Positions 10,718 through 19,601 of a stretch of DNA of 64,000 nucleotides are shown here, piece by piece (the first letter of the stretch is position 1; each line of letters opens with the position of its first letter). The DNA comes from an uncultured Marinobacter sp. (GTDB lineage Bacteria > Pseudomonadota > Gammaproteobacteria > Pseudomonadales > Oleiphilaceae): positions 372,001 through 436,000 of the forward strand of contig NZ_CAMYMK010000008.1 of assembly GCF_947259545.1 (NCBI RefSeq), given 5' to 3'. The notes under the pieces were generated by a model. It did not search any database. It was not told the DNA's origin and saw nothing but the letters and a program-made list of their open reading frames with translations. The position numbers were made by a program, and so were the translations under genes.

Positions 10718-11899
10718 ATGAGCACCAACGACGTAGTAATAGCAGGATCAGCAAGAACCCCCATGGGCGGTATGATGGGCTCCCTGAGTTCGGTCCGCTC
10801 CCCGGAACTGGGTGCGGTATCCATCAAGGCGGCCATTGAGCGTTCAGGTCTGCAGCCGGCGGACATTCAGGAAGTCATTATGGGCTGTGTGTTGCCCGCC
10901 GGACTGGGACAGGCGCCGGCGCGCCAGGCCTCCCGCGCTTCCGGTATCCCCGACAGCTCCGGTTGCACCACCATCAACAAGATGTGTGGCTCCGGCATGC
11001 AGGCGGTGATTATGGCTCACGACCAGATCAAGGCCGGCACCAACAACGTCATGATTGCCGGCGGTATGGAAAACATGAGCCAGGCGCCTTACCTGCTGCC
11101 CAAAGCCCGTGGTGGCATGCGGATGGGGCACGGCCAGGTGATGGACAGCATGTTCCTGGACGGCCTGGAAGATGCCTACGAAGGCGGTCTGATGGGCGTA
11201 TTTGCTCAGCGCACGGCGGATAAGTTCAACATTACCCGGGAAGCCATGGACGAGTTTGCCATTGGTTCCCTGAACAAATCCCTGGCGGCCATCGAGAGCG
11301 GCTGGTTCAAACCGGAAATCGCGCCGGTACGTGTGCCTGGCCGTGGTGGTGAGACGGTGGTGGACACCGACGAGCAGCCGGGCAACGCCCGCCCCGAAAA
11401 GATTCCGACGCTCAAGCCGGCGTTCGCCAAAGACGGATCTGTAACGGCAGCCAACTCCAGTTCCATCAGTGATGGCGCCTCGGCGCTGGTTTTGGCGTCC
11501 GCAGCGGAAGCCGAGTCCCGGGGGCTGACACCCCAGGCGCGCATTGTGGCCCACGCAACCCATGCCCGTTTGCCGTCCGAATTTACGCTGGCGCCCATCG
11601 GTTCCATCGAAAAGGTACTGAAGAAGGCGGGCTGGACGGTGGACGATGTGGATCTGTTCGAGATCAACGAGGCCTTCGCCGTGGTGACCCTGGCAGCGAT
11701 CAACGAACTGAAGCTCCCGGCCGAGAAGGTCAATGTGTACGGCGGCGCCTGCGCCCTCGGTCACCCGATCGGGTCGTCCGGTTCGCGCATCATCATCACC
11801 CTGATGAACGCACTGAAACAGCGGGGCCTCAAGCGTGGGGTTGCTTCGCTGTGCATCGGTGGAGGCGAAGGTACAGCGGTTGCCATCGAGTTACTGTAA
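10718..11899 (+). CDS. Acetyl-CoA C-acetyltransferase (thiolase)
   Basis: 393 residues, the standard length of a biosynthetic/degradative thiolase II. Nucleophile Cys90 lies in TTINKMCGSGMQ, the general-base His in GGACALGHPIGSSG, and the second Cys in SLCIGGGEG. It would cleave acetoacetyl-CoA, a product of leucine breakdown after acetoacetate activation, to two acetyl-CoA, or act on 2-methylacetoacetyl-CoA. AGAGGA precedes the ATG by about 8 bases. It is separated from the acyl-CoA dehydrogenase by a repeat element. It ends 7 bases before the convergent AraC-type gene. Confidence 0.94.
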   Translation: MSTNDVVIAGSARTPMGGMMGSLSSVRSPELGAVSIKAAIERSGLQPADIQEVIMGCVLPAGLGQAPARQASRASGIPDSSGCTTINKMCGSGMQAVIMAHDQIKAGTNNVMIAGGMENMSQAPYLLPKARGGMRMGHGQVMDSMFLDGLEDAYEGGLMGVFAQRTADKFNITREAMDEFAIGSLNKSLAAIESGWFKPEIAPVRVPGRGGETVVDTDEQPGNARPEKIPTLKPAFAKDGSVTAANSSSISDGASALVLASAAEAESRGLTPQARIVAHATHARLPSEFTLAPIGSIEKVLKKAGWTVDDVDLFEINEAFAVVTLAAINELKLPAEKVNVYGGACALGHPIGSSGSRIIITLMNALKQRGLKRGVASLCIGGGEGTAVAIELL

Positions 11900-11905
11900 G
11901 CGGGC

Positions 11906-12910
11906 CTAATAGTCCTGCTTGCGGTAGGCGAGGGGGCTGAGCCCGGTCCAGTGCTTGAAGGCACGGGAGAAGGCGCCGGGCTCGGTGAACCCCAGCTGGG
12001 ATGAAATCTCGGTGATGGTCAGGTTCGGTCGCAGCAACAACGTGACCGCCTGATCCCGCCGCAGGTTGTCCTTGATCTTCTGATAGGCACTGCCTTCGGA
12101 TTTGAGCTTGCGGCTCAGGGTATTGCTGGTCATGTTGAGGTGATCCGCCATCGTCTCCAGAGTCGGCAAGCGATCCTGTTCCATCCCTTCCAGCAGTCTT
12201 CGAACCCGGGTGGTCAGGCTGTCGTCATCGTCGGTCCAGACCAGCAGGTTTCGGGGCGAACTCAGGACGAACTCGTCGAGTTCCTCCGGTGTCCGTGTGA
12301 CCGGCATGGTCAGATACGCCTTGCTGAAGAACAGGCTGTTGCGTTCCTGGTCGAAGTAACACTGGCACGGGAAGACAAAACGGTATTCATCGAAATGGCC
12401 GGGCAGCCCGTGCTGAAAGGTGGCGTGGCTGAGCACTATCTTGCGCCCGATCAACCACCCTACCAGCCGGTGCCACACCATCAACAGCCATTCAATCAGG
12501 AACTGATCCGGGTCCAGCTCCGGATGGCGATGGGTCATGGTCAGCTCGGCTTCTTCCCCCTCGGTGTTCAGTTCGATCTCAATGTCGTGATTGAACAGCC
12601 GGTAGCATCGAATACTCTGTCGGATAACGTCTTCCAGGGTGGCGCTGTGCACCACCAGGGATCCCATCAGATGGAAATGTCCGACCCGGCAAGGCTCGGT
12701 AGTGCGCCCCATGAATTCATCATCCAGCACTTTCCACGTCATGCGGAACAGTCGAATGAACTGCTCGGTGGGCAGCCGTGCCCGTGGCGGGTAGATGAAA
12801 TCCGGATCGATGCCGTTTTTGTGTAACAGATCGGCGATAGGCAGCCCCCGTTCCTCCAGCCCGTGCAGGACGGCTCGGGCATAGTGTGAGGAGAACGTCA
12901 GGTTGTGCAT
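11906..12910 (-). CDS. AraC-family transcriptional regulator
   Basis: 334 residues with the two-part layout of the OruR/MmsR-like AraC group. An N-terminal effector-binding region of the arabinose-binding type occupies about 15-200. A C-terminal double HTH follows, with LETMADHLNMTSNTLSRKLKSEG as the first helix-turn-helix and ITEISSQLGFTEPGAFSRAFKHW as the second. The effector is unknown. It converges on the thiolase gene, so it may control that set, or the acyl ligase and dehydrogenase genes generally. Stand-alone gene with a 90-base gap to the next minus-strand gene. Confidence 0.9.
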   Translation of the reverse strand: MHNLTFSSHYARAVLHGLEERGLPIADLLHKNGIDPDFIYPPRARLPTEQFIRLFRMTWKVLDDEFMGRTTEPCRVGHFHLMGSLVVHSATLEDVIRQSIRCYRLFNHDIEIELNTEGEEAELTMTHRHPELDPDQFLIEWLLMVWHRLVGWLIGRKIVLSHATFQHGLPGHFDEYRFVFPCQCYFDQERNSLFFSKAYLTMPVTRTPEELDEFVLSSPRNLLVWTDDDDSLTTRVRRLLEGMEQDRLPTLETMADHLNMTSNTLSRKLKSEGSAYQKIKDNLRRDQAVTLLLRPNLTITEISSQLGFTEPGAFSRAFKHWTGLSPLAYRKQDY

Positions 12911-13000
12911 GACACGATATCCTTGGTGACAATCACGGGTGGGCCATATGATTTGTCAGCATTGTACCAATGTTCGTGTTAATGCTGTGTCCTGGGTTTA

Positions 13001-14932
13001 TTATGGAAAATCTGACGTTACCTGTCTGACCTGAAACTTCCTGGGTTCGATCTTCAGCTTCTTCAGACGCGAGGTCAGGGTGGTGGGTTTGATGCCCAGC
13101 ATGGCGGCCGCGCCGTCATCCCCGAATACCCGGCCACTGCTCATTGTCAGGGCTCGTGCCAGATTCTGTTTCTCCAGCTCCCGTAGCTCCTGCTCTGTCA
13201 TTAATTCATCGCTGAAATGCCGGGCCGGGGGCGTGTCTGCCTTTGTGGTGCGGGCTGCGGAGTCTGGCCCGGGCAGGTCCAGATCCAGCCGGCCGTCGGC
13301 GGTGATTACCTGGCGCTCAATTACGTTTTCCAGCTCCCGCACATTGCCGGGCCAGTGGTAGGCTTTCAGGGTTTCAACGTCACGTTCTCTAAGGGCCAGC
13401 TGAGGCCTGTTGAATTTCTGGCAGGCCCGGTTCAGGAACTCCTGTGCGAGGATGGGAATGTCCTCCAGGCGACGACGCAGTGGCACGGACTCGATGGGGA
13501 ACACGTTCAGGCGGAAGTAGAGGTCTTCCCGGAAGGTTTTGTTCTGTACTTCCGCTTTCAGGTCCCGGTTGGTGGCGGCAATCACCCGGACATTCACGGC
13601 CCGTGTGTGGTTCTCACCTACACGCTCAAATTGCTGGTCCTGCAGAACACGCAGTAGTTTGCCTTGCAGCTCGAGGGGAATTTCGCCCACTTCGTCCAGG
13701 AACAGCGTGCCACCATCAGCCAGTTCGAATCGGCCGACGCGATCACTGATGGCACCGGTGAAGGCGCCTTTGATGTGGCCGAAGAACTCGCTCTCGAACA
13801 GGTCTTTGGGAATAGCGGCGCAGTTCACCCGAATCAGGGGCCGGTCCCGTCGGCTACTGGACTGGTGGATGGCGCGGGCGATCAGCTCCTTGCCCGTGCC
13901 TGATTCACCGGTGATCAGCACGTTGGCGTCGGTGGGCGCCACCATACCGATCCGCCGCACGATGGCTTTGATGGCCTCGCTCTGGCCAAATATTTCGTGA
14001 AAGTGGTATTCAGCGCTGAGCTCTTCTTGCAGGTAGGCGTTTTCCATCTCCAGTCTATGCTTGAGGCTCTCTACCTCTTCCAGTGCTTTCTGAAGTTCCT
14101 TCTGTGCCTGCAGGCGCGGTGAGATATCCCGGAATACGACAACAGCACCGACCGGGTGGCCGTTATCCAGGATGGGCGTGCTGGTATATTCAACCGGGAA
14201 TCCGCTACCGTCCTTGCGCCAGAACCAGTCTTCGCCCACCCGTTTGACACTGGCATCCCGGAAAGCAGCGTAGATAGGGCATTCTTTCAGGGGGTAGAGG
14301 CTGCCGTCCTCGTGGGAATGATGTACCACCCGGTGAATGACCCGCCCCATGAGTTCATCCATTCGCCAGCCCAGCATACGTTCCGCTGCGGGATTGGCGA
14401 AGGTGGTGCGGCCTTCGGCATCCACGCCATAGATACCTTCCCCGACAGCATGCAGGATCAACTGATTCTCCCGCTCCATGTCCTTGAACAGCTCTTCAAC
14501 CCGTCGCCATTCCAGCAGCCCGCCCCGGTGGTAGTGGTTGGCATTGTGTCGTTCCCGCAGTGTGCGTAGCTGGCGCCGGTCCCGGAGCAATAGTAATAGG
14601 TTCCGTGATTCCGCCTCGCCGACCCGAGAGGAGGAGATCTCCAGCTCCACTGTGTGGCCGTCCCGATGCTGAAGGATAAAGTCCCGGCTCCAGCCGTGGC
14701 TGCGGAACAGGGTCTCCTCAGTAAAGGCAATCAGTTGCGGGCGCTGGTCGGTAAACAGGTGGGTGCAGGGAGTGCCTGTCAGAGATTGCCGGTCGGTGCC
14801 AATCATCCGTCCCATGGCGCTGTTGGCTGCCAGGATAAGATCCCGGCCAGCGTCCACCAGCAGGGCGGCTTCTGGCAGATGATCAATCCAATTGGTGGTG
14901 GCTTTGGGGATGGCGGTGGTTTCGTGGCTCAT
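13001..14932 (-). CDS. PAS-domain sigma-54-dependent activator (candidate regulator of the cyn operon)
   Basis: 643 residues from the ATG at 14932, chosen because AGGA lies 7 bases upstream; the longer starts lack an SD. Order: PAS 1 (about 13-120), PAS 2 (about 160-272), a coiled coil (about 275-308), a AAA+ domain with Walker A GESGTGKE (342-349) and the sigma-54 contact loop GAFTGA (389-394), and a Fis-type HTH near the C terminus (GAAAMLGIKPTTLTSRLKKL). No receiver domain, so it senses its signal through PAS. It is divergent from the cyanate transport/cyanase operon, and the shared intergenic region holds three dyad repeats and a sigma-54 promoter. This strongly suggests it activates that operon. 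The signal (cyanate, nitrogen or redox state) is unknown. Confidence 0.92.
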   Translation of the reverse strand: MSHETTAIPKATTNWIDHLPEAALLVDAGRDLILAANSAMGRMIGTDRQSLTGTPCTHLFTDQRPQLIAFTEETLFRSHGWSRDFILQHRDGHTVELEISSSRVGEAESRNLLLLLRDRRQLRTLRERHNANHYHRGGLLEWRRVEELFKDMERENQLILHAVGEGIYGVDAEGRTTFANPAAERMLGWRMDELMGRVIHRVVHHSHEDGSLYPLKECPIYAAFRDASVKRVGEDWFWRKDGSGFPVEYTSTPILDNGHPVGAVVVFRDISPRLQAQKELQKALEEVESLKHRLEMENAYLQEELSAEYHFHEIFGQSEAIKAIVRRIGMVAPTDANVLITGESGTGKELIARAIHQSSSRRDRPLIRVNCAAIPKDLFESEFFGHIKGAFTGAISDRVGRFELADGGTLFLDEVGEIPLELQGKLLRVLQDQQFERVGENHTRAVNVRVIAATNRDLKAEVQNKTFREDLYFRLNVFPIESVPLRRRLEDIPILAQEFLNRACQKFNRPQLALRERDVETLKAYHWPGNVRELENVIERQVITADGRLDLDLPGPDSAARTTKADTPPARHFSDELMTEQELRELEKQNLARALTMSSGRVFGDDGAAAMLGIKPTTLTSRLKKLKIEPRKFQVRQVTSDFP

Positions 14933-14982
14933 GGCGCTGTCCTGTGTCATTCCGTAAAGGACAAAACAAACCTTGTGCCAAC

Positions 14983-15033
14983 TACGAAACATCGCAGTTA
15001 CGGCTACGAAAAATCGTTAATTACGAAATATCG
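14983..15033. promoter_or_regulatory. Three dyad repeats, candidate upstream activator sites
   Basis: TACGAAAnATCG occurs three times (14983-14994, 15005-15016, 15022-15033). Each is an ACGA-N4-TCGT-like inverted repeat, the first with one changed base. They lie about 70-120 bases upstream of the -24 element, the usual place for enhancer sites of sigma-54 activators, and directly in front of the activator gene itself, allowing self-control. Confidence 0.75.
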
Positions 15034-15101
15034 TCGTTGGCTGGATTCGATAACTCTGAATAAAAACCATATAAAACAGATAGGTAATAATTTTCCGGGA
15101 C

Positions 15102-15117
15102 TTGGCACAAACCCTGC
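15102..15117 (+). promoter_or_regulatory. Sigma-54 promoter of the cyanate operon
   Basis: TTGGCACAAACCCTGC contains the invariant GG (15104-15105) and GC (15116-15117) separated by exactly 10 bases, and it matches the TGGCAC-N5-TTGC consensus at all but one position. Transcription would start near 15129, about 100 bases before cynA. Confidence 0.85.
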
Positions 15118-15232
15118 GATAGCTCTCCCAGAAATCGCAACCGGTCCGGCGAAATATTCGCACTGGACCCGAGCTGCGCCTTTGCTGCACCGCGAGAGTG
15201 CAAAAACAATCCGAGAGTAGGGAGAGTGCCCC

Positions 15233-16657
15233 ATGACCACGAAAAGCCTTGGCAATCCGTTTGACGGTGACCAGTCACTGATCCACGCCAAAACCTGCGG
15301 TTGTCCGGAATGCAAACCCGGGCAAAAGGCGCCGTCGATGTCTCAGGAACCGCAGCAATCACCGAGCCAGGATGCCTCGGTTCCCGGGGAGGGAATGGAT
15401 TCCGAGGAGATGATGGATCGGGCCATCGAGAGTGCGGTCGTCCGATCTGTTTTCGGCCATAACGATCACAGCCGCCGGAGTTTCATGAAAATGATGGGCG
15501 CGGGCACGGCAGCGGCGTTGCTTGGCAGCGTTTTCCCCATGGATAAGGCCAAGGCGGCTGTTAAGGAATCTCTCGGCAAGCTTGAGAAAACCAGACTGAA
15601 CGTCGGCTTTGTGCCGATCACCTGTGCCACGCCCATCATCATGGCGCACCCGATGGGGTTCTATGAGCGTTATGGATTGGACGTGACGGTGACCAAAACC
15701 GCCGGCTGGGCGGTGGCCCGGGACAAATCCCTGGCGGGCGAATACGACGCTTCCCACATGCTCACACCCATGCCCCTCGCCATGACCATGGGTGCGGGGT
15801 CCACACCGGAACCGTTCATCATGCCTGCGGTTGAAAATATTAATGGCCAGGCCATCGTTCTGCATGTTGATCATAAAGACAAGCGGGATCCGAAGCAGTG
15901 GAAAGGCTTCAAGTTCGGGGTGCCGTTCGAATACTCCATGCACAACTTCCTGCTGCGTTACTACCTGGCCGAGAACGGCATCGACCCAGACAAGGACGTG
16001 CAGATTCGCGTGGTTCCGCCACCCGAGATGGTTGCCAACCTGCGCGCCGGTAATCTGGATGGCTACCTGTCCCCGGATCCGTTTAATCAGCGTGCCGTGT
16101 GGGAGAAGGTGGGGTTCATTCACATGCTCACCAAGGACATCTGGGAAGGCCACCCGTGTTGTGCCTTCGCGTGCAGCCAGCAGTTTGCTACCGAGAATCC
16201 GAACACCTACGGCGCGTTGCTCAGGGCAATTATCGACGCCACCCAGTACTCCAATAATCCTGATAATCGTAAAGAAATATCCGAGGCGATAGCGCCCAAA
16301 AACTACCTGAACCAGCCAGTGCCGGTGATCCAGCAGGTACTGACCGGCTACTACGCTGATGGTTTGGGAGAGATTCAGAACGTGCCGGATCGGATCGATT
16401 TTGATCCCTTCCCGTGGCATTCCATGGGTATGTGGATCCTGACCCAAATGAAGCGCTGGGGTTATATCGAGGGGGACGTCGATTACAAAGGCATTGCCGA
16501 GCAGGTCTACCTGGCCGGCGAGACCGGAAAGCTGATGGAAGAAATGGGGTATGCCGCTCCGGATAAAACCTACAAGACCCATACCATCATGGGCAAAACC
16601 TTTGATCCGAATCGCCCGGAAGAGTACGCCCGCAGCTTTGCCATAGGGAGGGTGTAA
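15233..16657 (+). CDS. cynA: NrtA/CmpA-type ABC substrate-binding protein, Tat-exported (cyanate uptake)
   Basis: 474 residues. A twin-arginine motif SRRSFMKMMGAG followed by a hydrophobic stretch lies around residues 80-105, preceded by an unusually long N-terminal region with a CGCPEC cysteine cluster. The body (LNVGFVPITCATPIIMAHP through about 450) is the NrtA/CmpA/CynA solute-binding fold. It would capture the anion in the periplasm for CynB/CynD. The nearby cyanase gene points to cyanate rather than nitrate or bicarbonate. GGGAGAG is 6 bases before the ATG. First gene after the sigma-54 promoter. Specificity is inferred from context. Confidence 0.88.
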   Translation: MTTKSLGNPFDGDQSLIHAKTCGCPECKPGQKAPSMSQEPQQSPSQDASVPGEGMDSEEMMDRAIESAVVRSVFGHNDHSRRSFMKMMGAGTAAALLGSVFPMDKAKAAVKESLGKLEKTRLNVGFVPITCATPIIMAHPMGFYERYGLDVTVTKTAGWAVARDKSLAGEYDASHMLTPMPLAMTMGAGSTPEPFIMPAVENINGQAIVLHVDHKDKRDPKQWKGFKFGVPFEYSMHNFLLRYYLAENGIDPDKDVQIRVVPPPEMVANLRAGNLDGYLSPDPFNQRAVWEKVGFIHMLTKDIWEGHPCCAFACSQQFATENPNTYGALLRAIIDATQYSNNPDNRKEISEAIAPKNYLNQPVPVIQQVLTGYYADGLGEIQNVPDRIDFDPFPWHSMGMWILTQMKRWGYIEGDVDYKGIAEQVYLAGETGKLMEEMGYAAPDKTYKTHTIMGKTFDPNRPEEYARSFAIGRV

Positions 16658-16659
16658 CT

Positions 16660-17487
16660 ATGGCCTCCCTGAACATTCGGGCGGCGATCCTGTCGATATC
16701 GTTCCTGATTCTGGCTCTCGGACTCTGGGAAATGGCGACGCAGCCGCCGGAGGCCCAGACCGGAATGACTGAGTACGAAATGTTGATGGGCGGTGCCGAC
16801 CAGGAGTCCCGGGTGCCACCGCCCTCTGCAGTCATCAAACTGGCATGGGCTGAACTGTCCAATCCATTCTATGACGCTGGCGCCAATGACAAGGGTATCG
16901 GTATTCAGCTGGCCTATTCAGTCTATCGGGTGTTGACCGGCTACCTGGCAGCCATGGCTATTGCCTTGCCGGTGGGTTTCCTGATTGGCATGTCGCCACT
17001 CATGTACAAGGCACTGAATCCCTATATTCAGTTGCTTCGGCCAATTTCTCCTCTGGCCTGGATGCCATTGGCCCTGTTCATCATTCAGGATTCCGACGCA
17101 TCGGCCATCTTCGTCATCTTTATATGCTCGATATGGCCGATGTTGCTCAATACCGCCTTTGGTGTTGCCAATGTCCGGCAGGACTGGGTCAACGTGGCCC
17201 GAACTCACGAACTCGGTCCGCTGCGCACCGCCATCACAGTAATCCTGCCGGCGGCGGCGCCCACCATCCTGACCGGTATGCGGATTTCCATCGGCATCGC
17301 CTGGCTGGTCATCGTGGCCGCAGAGATGCTCGTGGGCGGCACCGGCATTGGCTACTACGTGTGGAACGAGTGGAACAACCTGGATCTGGCCAGTGTGATC
17401 TTCTCCATCCTGATGATCGGGGTAGTGGGCATGCTGCTCGACCTGGCTCTGGGCAAGGCCCAGAAGCTGGTGGAGTACAAAGAGTGA
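16660..17487 (+). CDS. cynB: NrtB/CynB-type ABC transporter permease
   Basis: 275 residues with about six hydrophobic segments (for example 10-28, 88-110, 135-160, 210-230, 245-262). The binding-protein-dependent permease EAA-like loop is visible around VARTHELGPLRTAITVILPAAAPTILTG, which contacts the ATPase. It starts two bases after the cynA stop, with AGGGAGG immediately upstream, so the two are coupled. It forms the inner-membrane pore of the putative cyanate importer. Confidence 0.88.
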   Translation: MASLNIRAAILSISFLILALGLWEMATQPPEAQTGMTEYEMLMGGADQESRVPPPSAVIKLAWAELSNPFYDAGANDKGIGIQLAYSVYRVLTGYLAAMAIALPVGFLIGMSPLMYKALNPYIQLLRPISPLAWMPLALFIIQDSDASAIFVIFICSIWPMLLNTAFGVANVRQDWVNVARTHELGPLRTAITVILPAAAPTILTGMRISIGIAWLVIVAAEMLVGGTGIGYYVWNEWNNLDLASVIFSILMIGVVGMLLDLALGKAQKLVEYKE

Positions 17488-17542
17488 GCGGTCCGGCACC
17501 GGTAAGTGGTGCCGGCCTCAACCCTCCGAATGGAGACCTGTT

Positions 17543-18457
17543 ATGAGTAAATCATTCCTGGAAGTAGATGGTTTGTGCAAAGTCTACCCGGACGGCCAGG
17601 GCGGCGAGCTGACCGTCTTCGAGGATATCCGCTTTGCCCTGGAGAAAGGCGAGTTCGTCTGCATTATCGGCCACTCCGGTTGCGGTAAATCCACCATATT
17701 GAACGTGCTGGCAGGTCTGGACGAAGCCAGCGCCGGCAACGTGGTGATGAATGGTAAGGAAATCAAAGGCCCCGGCCTTGAGCGCGGGGTCGTGTTCCAG
17801 AACTACAGCCTGCTGCCCTGGAAAACCACCCTGAACAACATTGTCTTTGCCGTGCGCGCCCGTTGGCCGGGGTGGTCCAAGGAAAAGGTGAAAGAGCACA
17901 GCGAGCGCTATCTGAAGATGGTGGGCCTCGATCATGCCATGAACCGCAAGCCGTCTCAGCTCTCCGGCGGTATGCGCCAGCGGGTGAGTATCGCCCGGGC
18001 CTTCGCCACCCAGCCGGAACTCCTGCTGCTGGACGAACCCTTCGGTGCTCTCGATGCCCTGACTCGGGGTGTGATTCAGGACGAGCTGGTGAAAATCTGG
18101 GAAGAAACCCGCCAGACCGTGTTCATGATCACCCATGATGTGGACGAAGCCATCTTGCTCTCTGACCGCATCTTCCTGATGTCCAACGGCCCCAACGCCC
18201 GCATCGCTGAAAGCGTGAAAGTGGACATCCCCCATCCGCGGGCCCGCGCCACCATCTTCCAGAACCCGGCCTACCACAAAACCCGGGACTACCTGGTGGA
18301 CTTCCTGGTTAACCGGAGCGGCTCGGCTCTGCCCAAGAGAGACGGCAGCCCGAAATTCATTGAGCCCGCCAAAGGCGTTGCCCAGTCAAAGCCAGCGTCC
18401 GCTGAATCTGAAACCGAATCCGAATCTGACACTGCCGCCCGTGCGGTGAATGCCTGA
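17543..18457 (+). CDS. cynD: NrtD/CynD-type ABC transporter ATP-binding protein
   Basis: 304 residues. Walker A GHSGCGKST, Q-loop FQNYSLLPW, signature LSGGMRQR, Walker B LLLLDEPFGALD and the switch His in MITHDVDEA are all present, so it should be an active ATPase of the nitrate/sulfonate/taurine importer group. A C-terminal tail of about 45 residues (Lys-rich, then Glu/Ser-rich) goes beyond the usual family end near 260 and has no recognised fold. It lies 55 bases after cynB and 27 before cynS. Confidence 0.9.
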   Translation: MSKSFLEVDGLCKVYPDGQGGELTVFEDIRFALEKGEFVCIIGHSGCGKSTILNVLAGLDEASAGNVVMNGKEIKGPGLERGVVFQNYSLLPWKTTLNNIVFAVRARWPGWSKEKVKEHSERYLKMVGLDHAMNRKPSQLSGGMRQRVSIARAFATQPELLLLDEPFGALDALTRGVIQDELVKIWEETRQTVFMITHDVDEAILLSDRIFLMSNGPNARIAESVKVDIPHPRARATIFQNPAYHKTRDYLVDFLVNRSGSALPKRDGSPKFIEPAKGVAQSKPASAESETESESDTAARAVNA

Positions 18458-18484
18458 CGTTAAAACTTAAGAGAGGAAACAGCC

Positions 18485-18928
18485 ATGATGAACAAAGAAC
18501 TGATGACCGCCAAAATCCTGGAGGCCAAAGTTTCAACGGGCATGACCTGGGAAGCCATCGCCGAAACCATCGGCATGTCTCCGGTGTTTACAACATCGGC
18601 AGCCCTGGGCATGAACAGCCTGACCGAAGACAAAGCCTTCGCTTTGTGTGAAATCCTCGGCCTCGACAAGCCGGTGGCGGAAGCCCTGCAGGTCTGCCCC
18701 AAGAAAGCCTGGGACGGCGCCGTTCCCCAGGACCCTTTGATCTACCGCCTGTATGAGGTAGTCGGTGTATACGGCGATACCATGAAGGAACTCATTCACG
18801 AGAAGTTCGGCGACGGCATCATGAGTGCCATCGATTTCACCATGGACATCGAGAAGGAAGAGAATCCGAAGGGCGACCGCGTTGTGGTCACGATGAATGG
18901 CAAGTTCCTGCCCTACAAAGCCTGGTAA
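18485..18928 (+). CDS. cynS: Cyanate hydratase (cyanase)
   Basis: 147 residues, close to the usual 150-156. The N-terminal HTH-like half (TWEAIAETIGMSPVFTTSA) and the C-terminal catalytic half with Arg88 and Glu91 in YRLYEVV and Ser114 in GDGIMSAIDF match the three known active-site residues. It converts cyanate and bicarbonate to ammonia and CO2, supplying nitrogen and removing a toxic anion. GAGGAAA precedes the start; a second ATG one codon later is equally possible. It ends the cyn operon; a strong hairpin element begins 61 bases downstream. Confidence 0.97.
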   Translation: MMNKELMTAKILEAKVSTGMTWEAIAETIGMSPVFTTSAALGMNSLTEDKAFALCEILGLDKPVAEALQVCPKKAWDGAVPQDPLIYRLYEVVGVYGDTMKELIHEKFGDGIMSAIDFTMDIEKEENPKGDRVVVTMNGKFLPYKAW

Positions 18929-18989
18929 TCTCAGGGCCTGTAACCTTGGAGTTTCCGTCCTTGTAGCCTGTGGGTTGAGGGGCGGGCTT

Positions 18990-19077
18990 GCGGGGTGGCA
19001 GGTGGAGTTTTTCTTGGAAAAAGAACTCGCTTCGCTCAGACACCTTTTTCCGGCGAAAAATCCACCTACCACCCCGC
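18990..19077. repeat. Long hairpin element 1 downstream of cynS
   Basis: Arms 18990-19013 and 19055-19077 pair over about 23 positions with one mismatch and one bulge. The loop carries AACTCGCTTCGCTCAGAC (19024-19041), whose exact reverse complement is in the loop of the second hairpin at 19195-19212. Arms differ between the two hairpins while the loop core is kept. It could act as a cynS terminator or be a mobile repeat. Confidence 0.8.
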
Positions 19078-19153
19078 GCCGACGTGCAACACGGGTTCAC
19101 CGGCTTAAAGACTTTTTGTTCTCTTGTTCTTCAGACATATCGTTTCTGCCCGT

Positions 19154-19250
19154 CGGTAGGGGGGTGGGGGTATCTTTTCTGACAGGGAAAAGATGTCTGA
19201 GCGAAGCGAGTTGTTTTCCCCGAAGAAAAGATACCCCCACCCCCGTACCT
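19154..19250. repeat. Long hairpin element 2, inverted relative to element 1
   Basis: G-rich left arm 19154-19180 pairs with C-rich right arm 19224-19250, sharing TATCTTTTCT at the loop side. The loop holds GTCTGAGCGAAGCGAGTT (19195-19212), the reverse complement of the element 1 loop core. With element 1 it fills most of the 394 bases between cynS and ilvM, where no gene is seen. It could terminate the ilvGM transcript coming from the other side. Confidence 0.8.
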
Positions 19251-19322
19251 GCCCTTTAAACCTCAGGCTACAGAAAGACCATGCCCGCCAAACCTCAGGC
19301 TGGAAGAATCGCAACTTCGAGC

Positions 19323-19601
19323 TTAGGCCGAACGAGACCGGGCCGCAGAACCAGAGCCCAAGGCAACCTCGGCAACCGTATGAAGCTTCTCCAGCTGCGA
19401 CTGCAACATGGCTATCGGCCGAGTGCCTTCCAGGGTGAGGGCGATGTTCAGATGCTCGCCGGCGGTTTCAACCGCCATGGTGGCGATCCGGAACCCGCGG
19501 ATGCGGACCACCTGGCACAGCCGCTCCAGGGCTGCGGCTTCCTGGGTCATTCGGCAGTTAATCGTATAGCTGGGTGTTGAAGGCTGGCTTTGCGGGTTCA
19601 T
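19323..19601 (-). CDS. ilvM: Acetolactate synthase II regulatory (small) subunit, ACT domain
   Basis: 92 residues forming one ACT domain (YTINCRMTQEAAALERLCQVVRIRGFRI, then LNIALTLEGTRPIAMLQSQLEKL), the IlvM type rather than the longer IlvH/IlvN type. It stimulates the IlvG catalytic subunit. Its start overlaps the ilvG stop as ATGA, so it is translationally coupled. No ilvE, ilvD or ilvA follows, unlike the enteric ilvGMEDA operon; the transcript runs into hairpin elements. Confidence 0.88.
   Translation of the reverse strand: MNPQSQPSTPSYTINCRMTQEAAALERLCQVVRIRGFRIATMAVETAGEHLNIALTLEGTRPIAMLQSQLEKLHTVAEVALGSGSAARSRSA

Noticed and set aside
15359..16582. 407-codon minus-strand frame opposite cynA
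   Set aside because: Shadow of the binding-protein gene, no SD and no recognisable domain.
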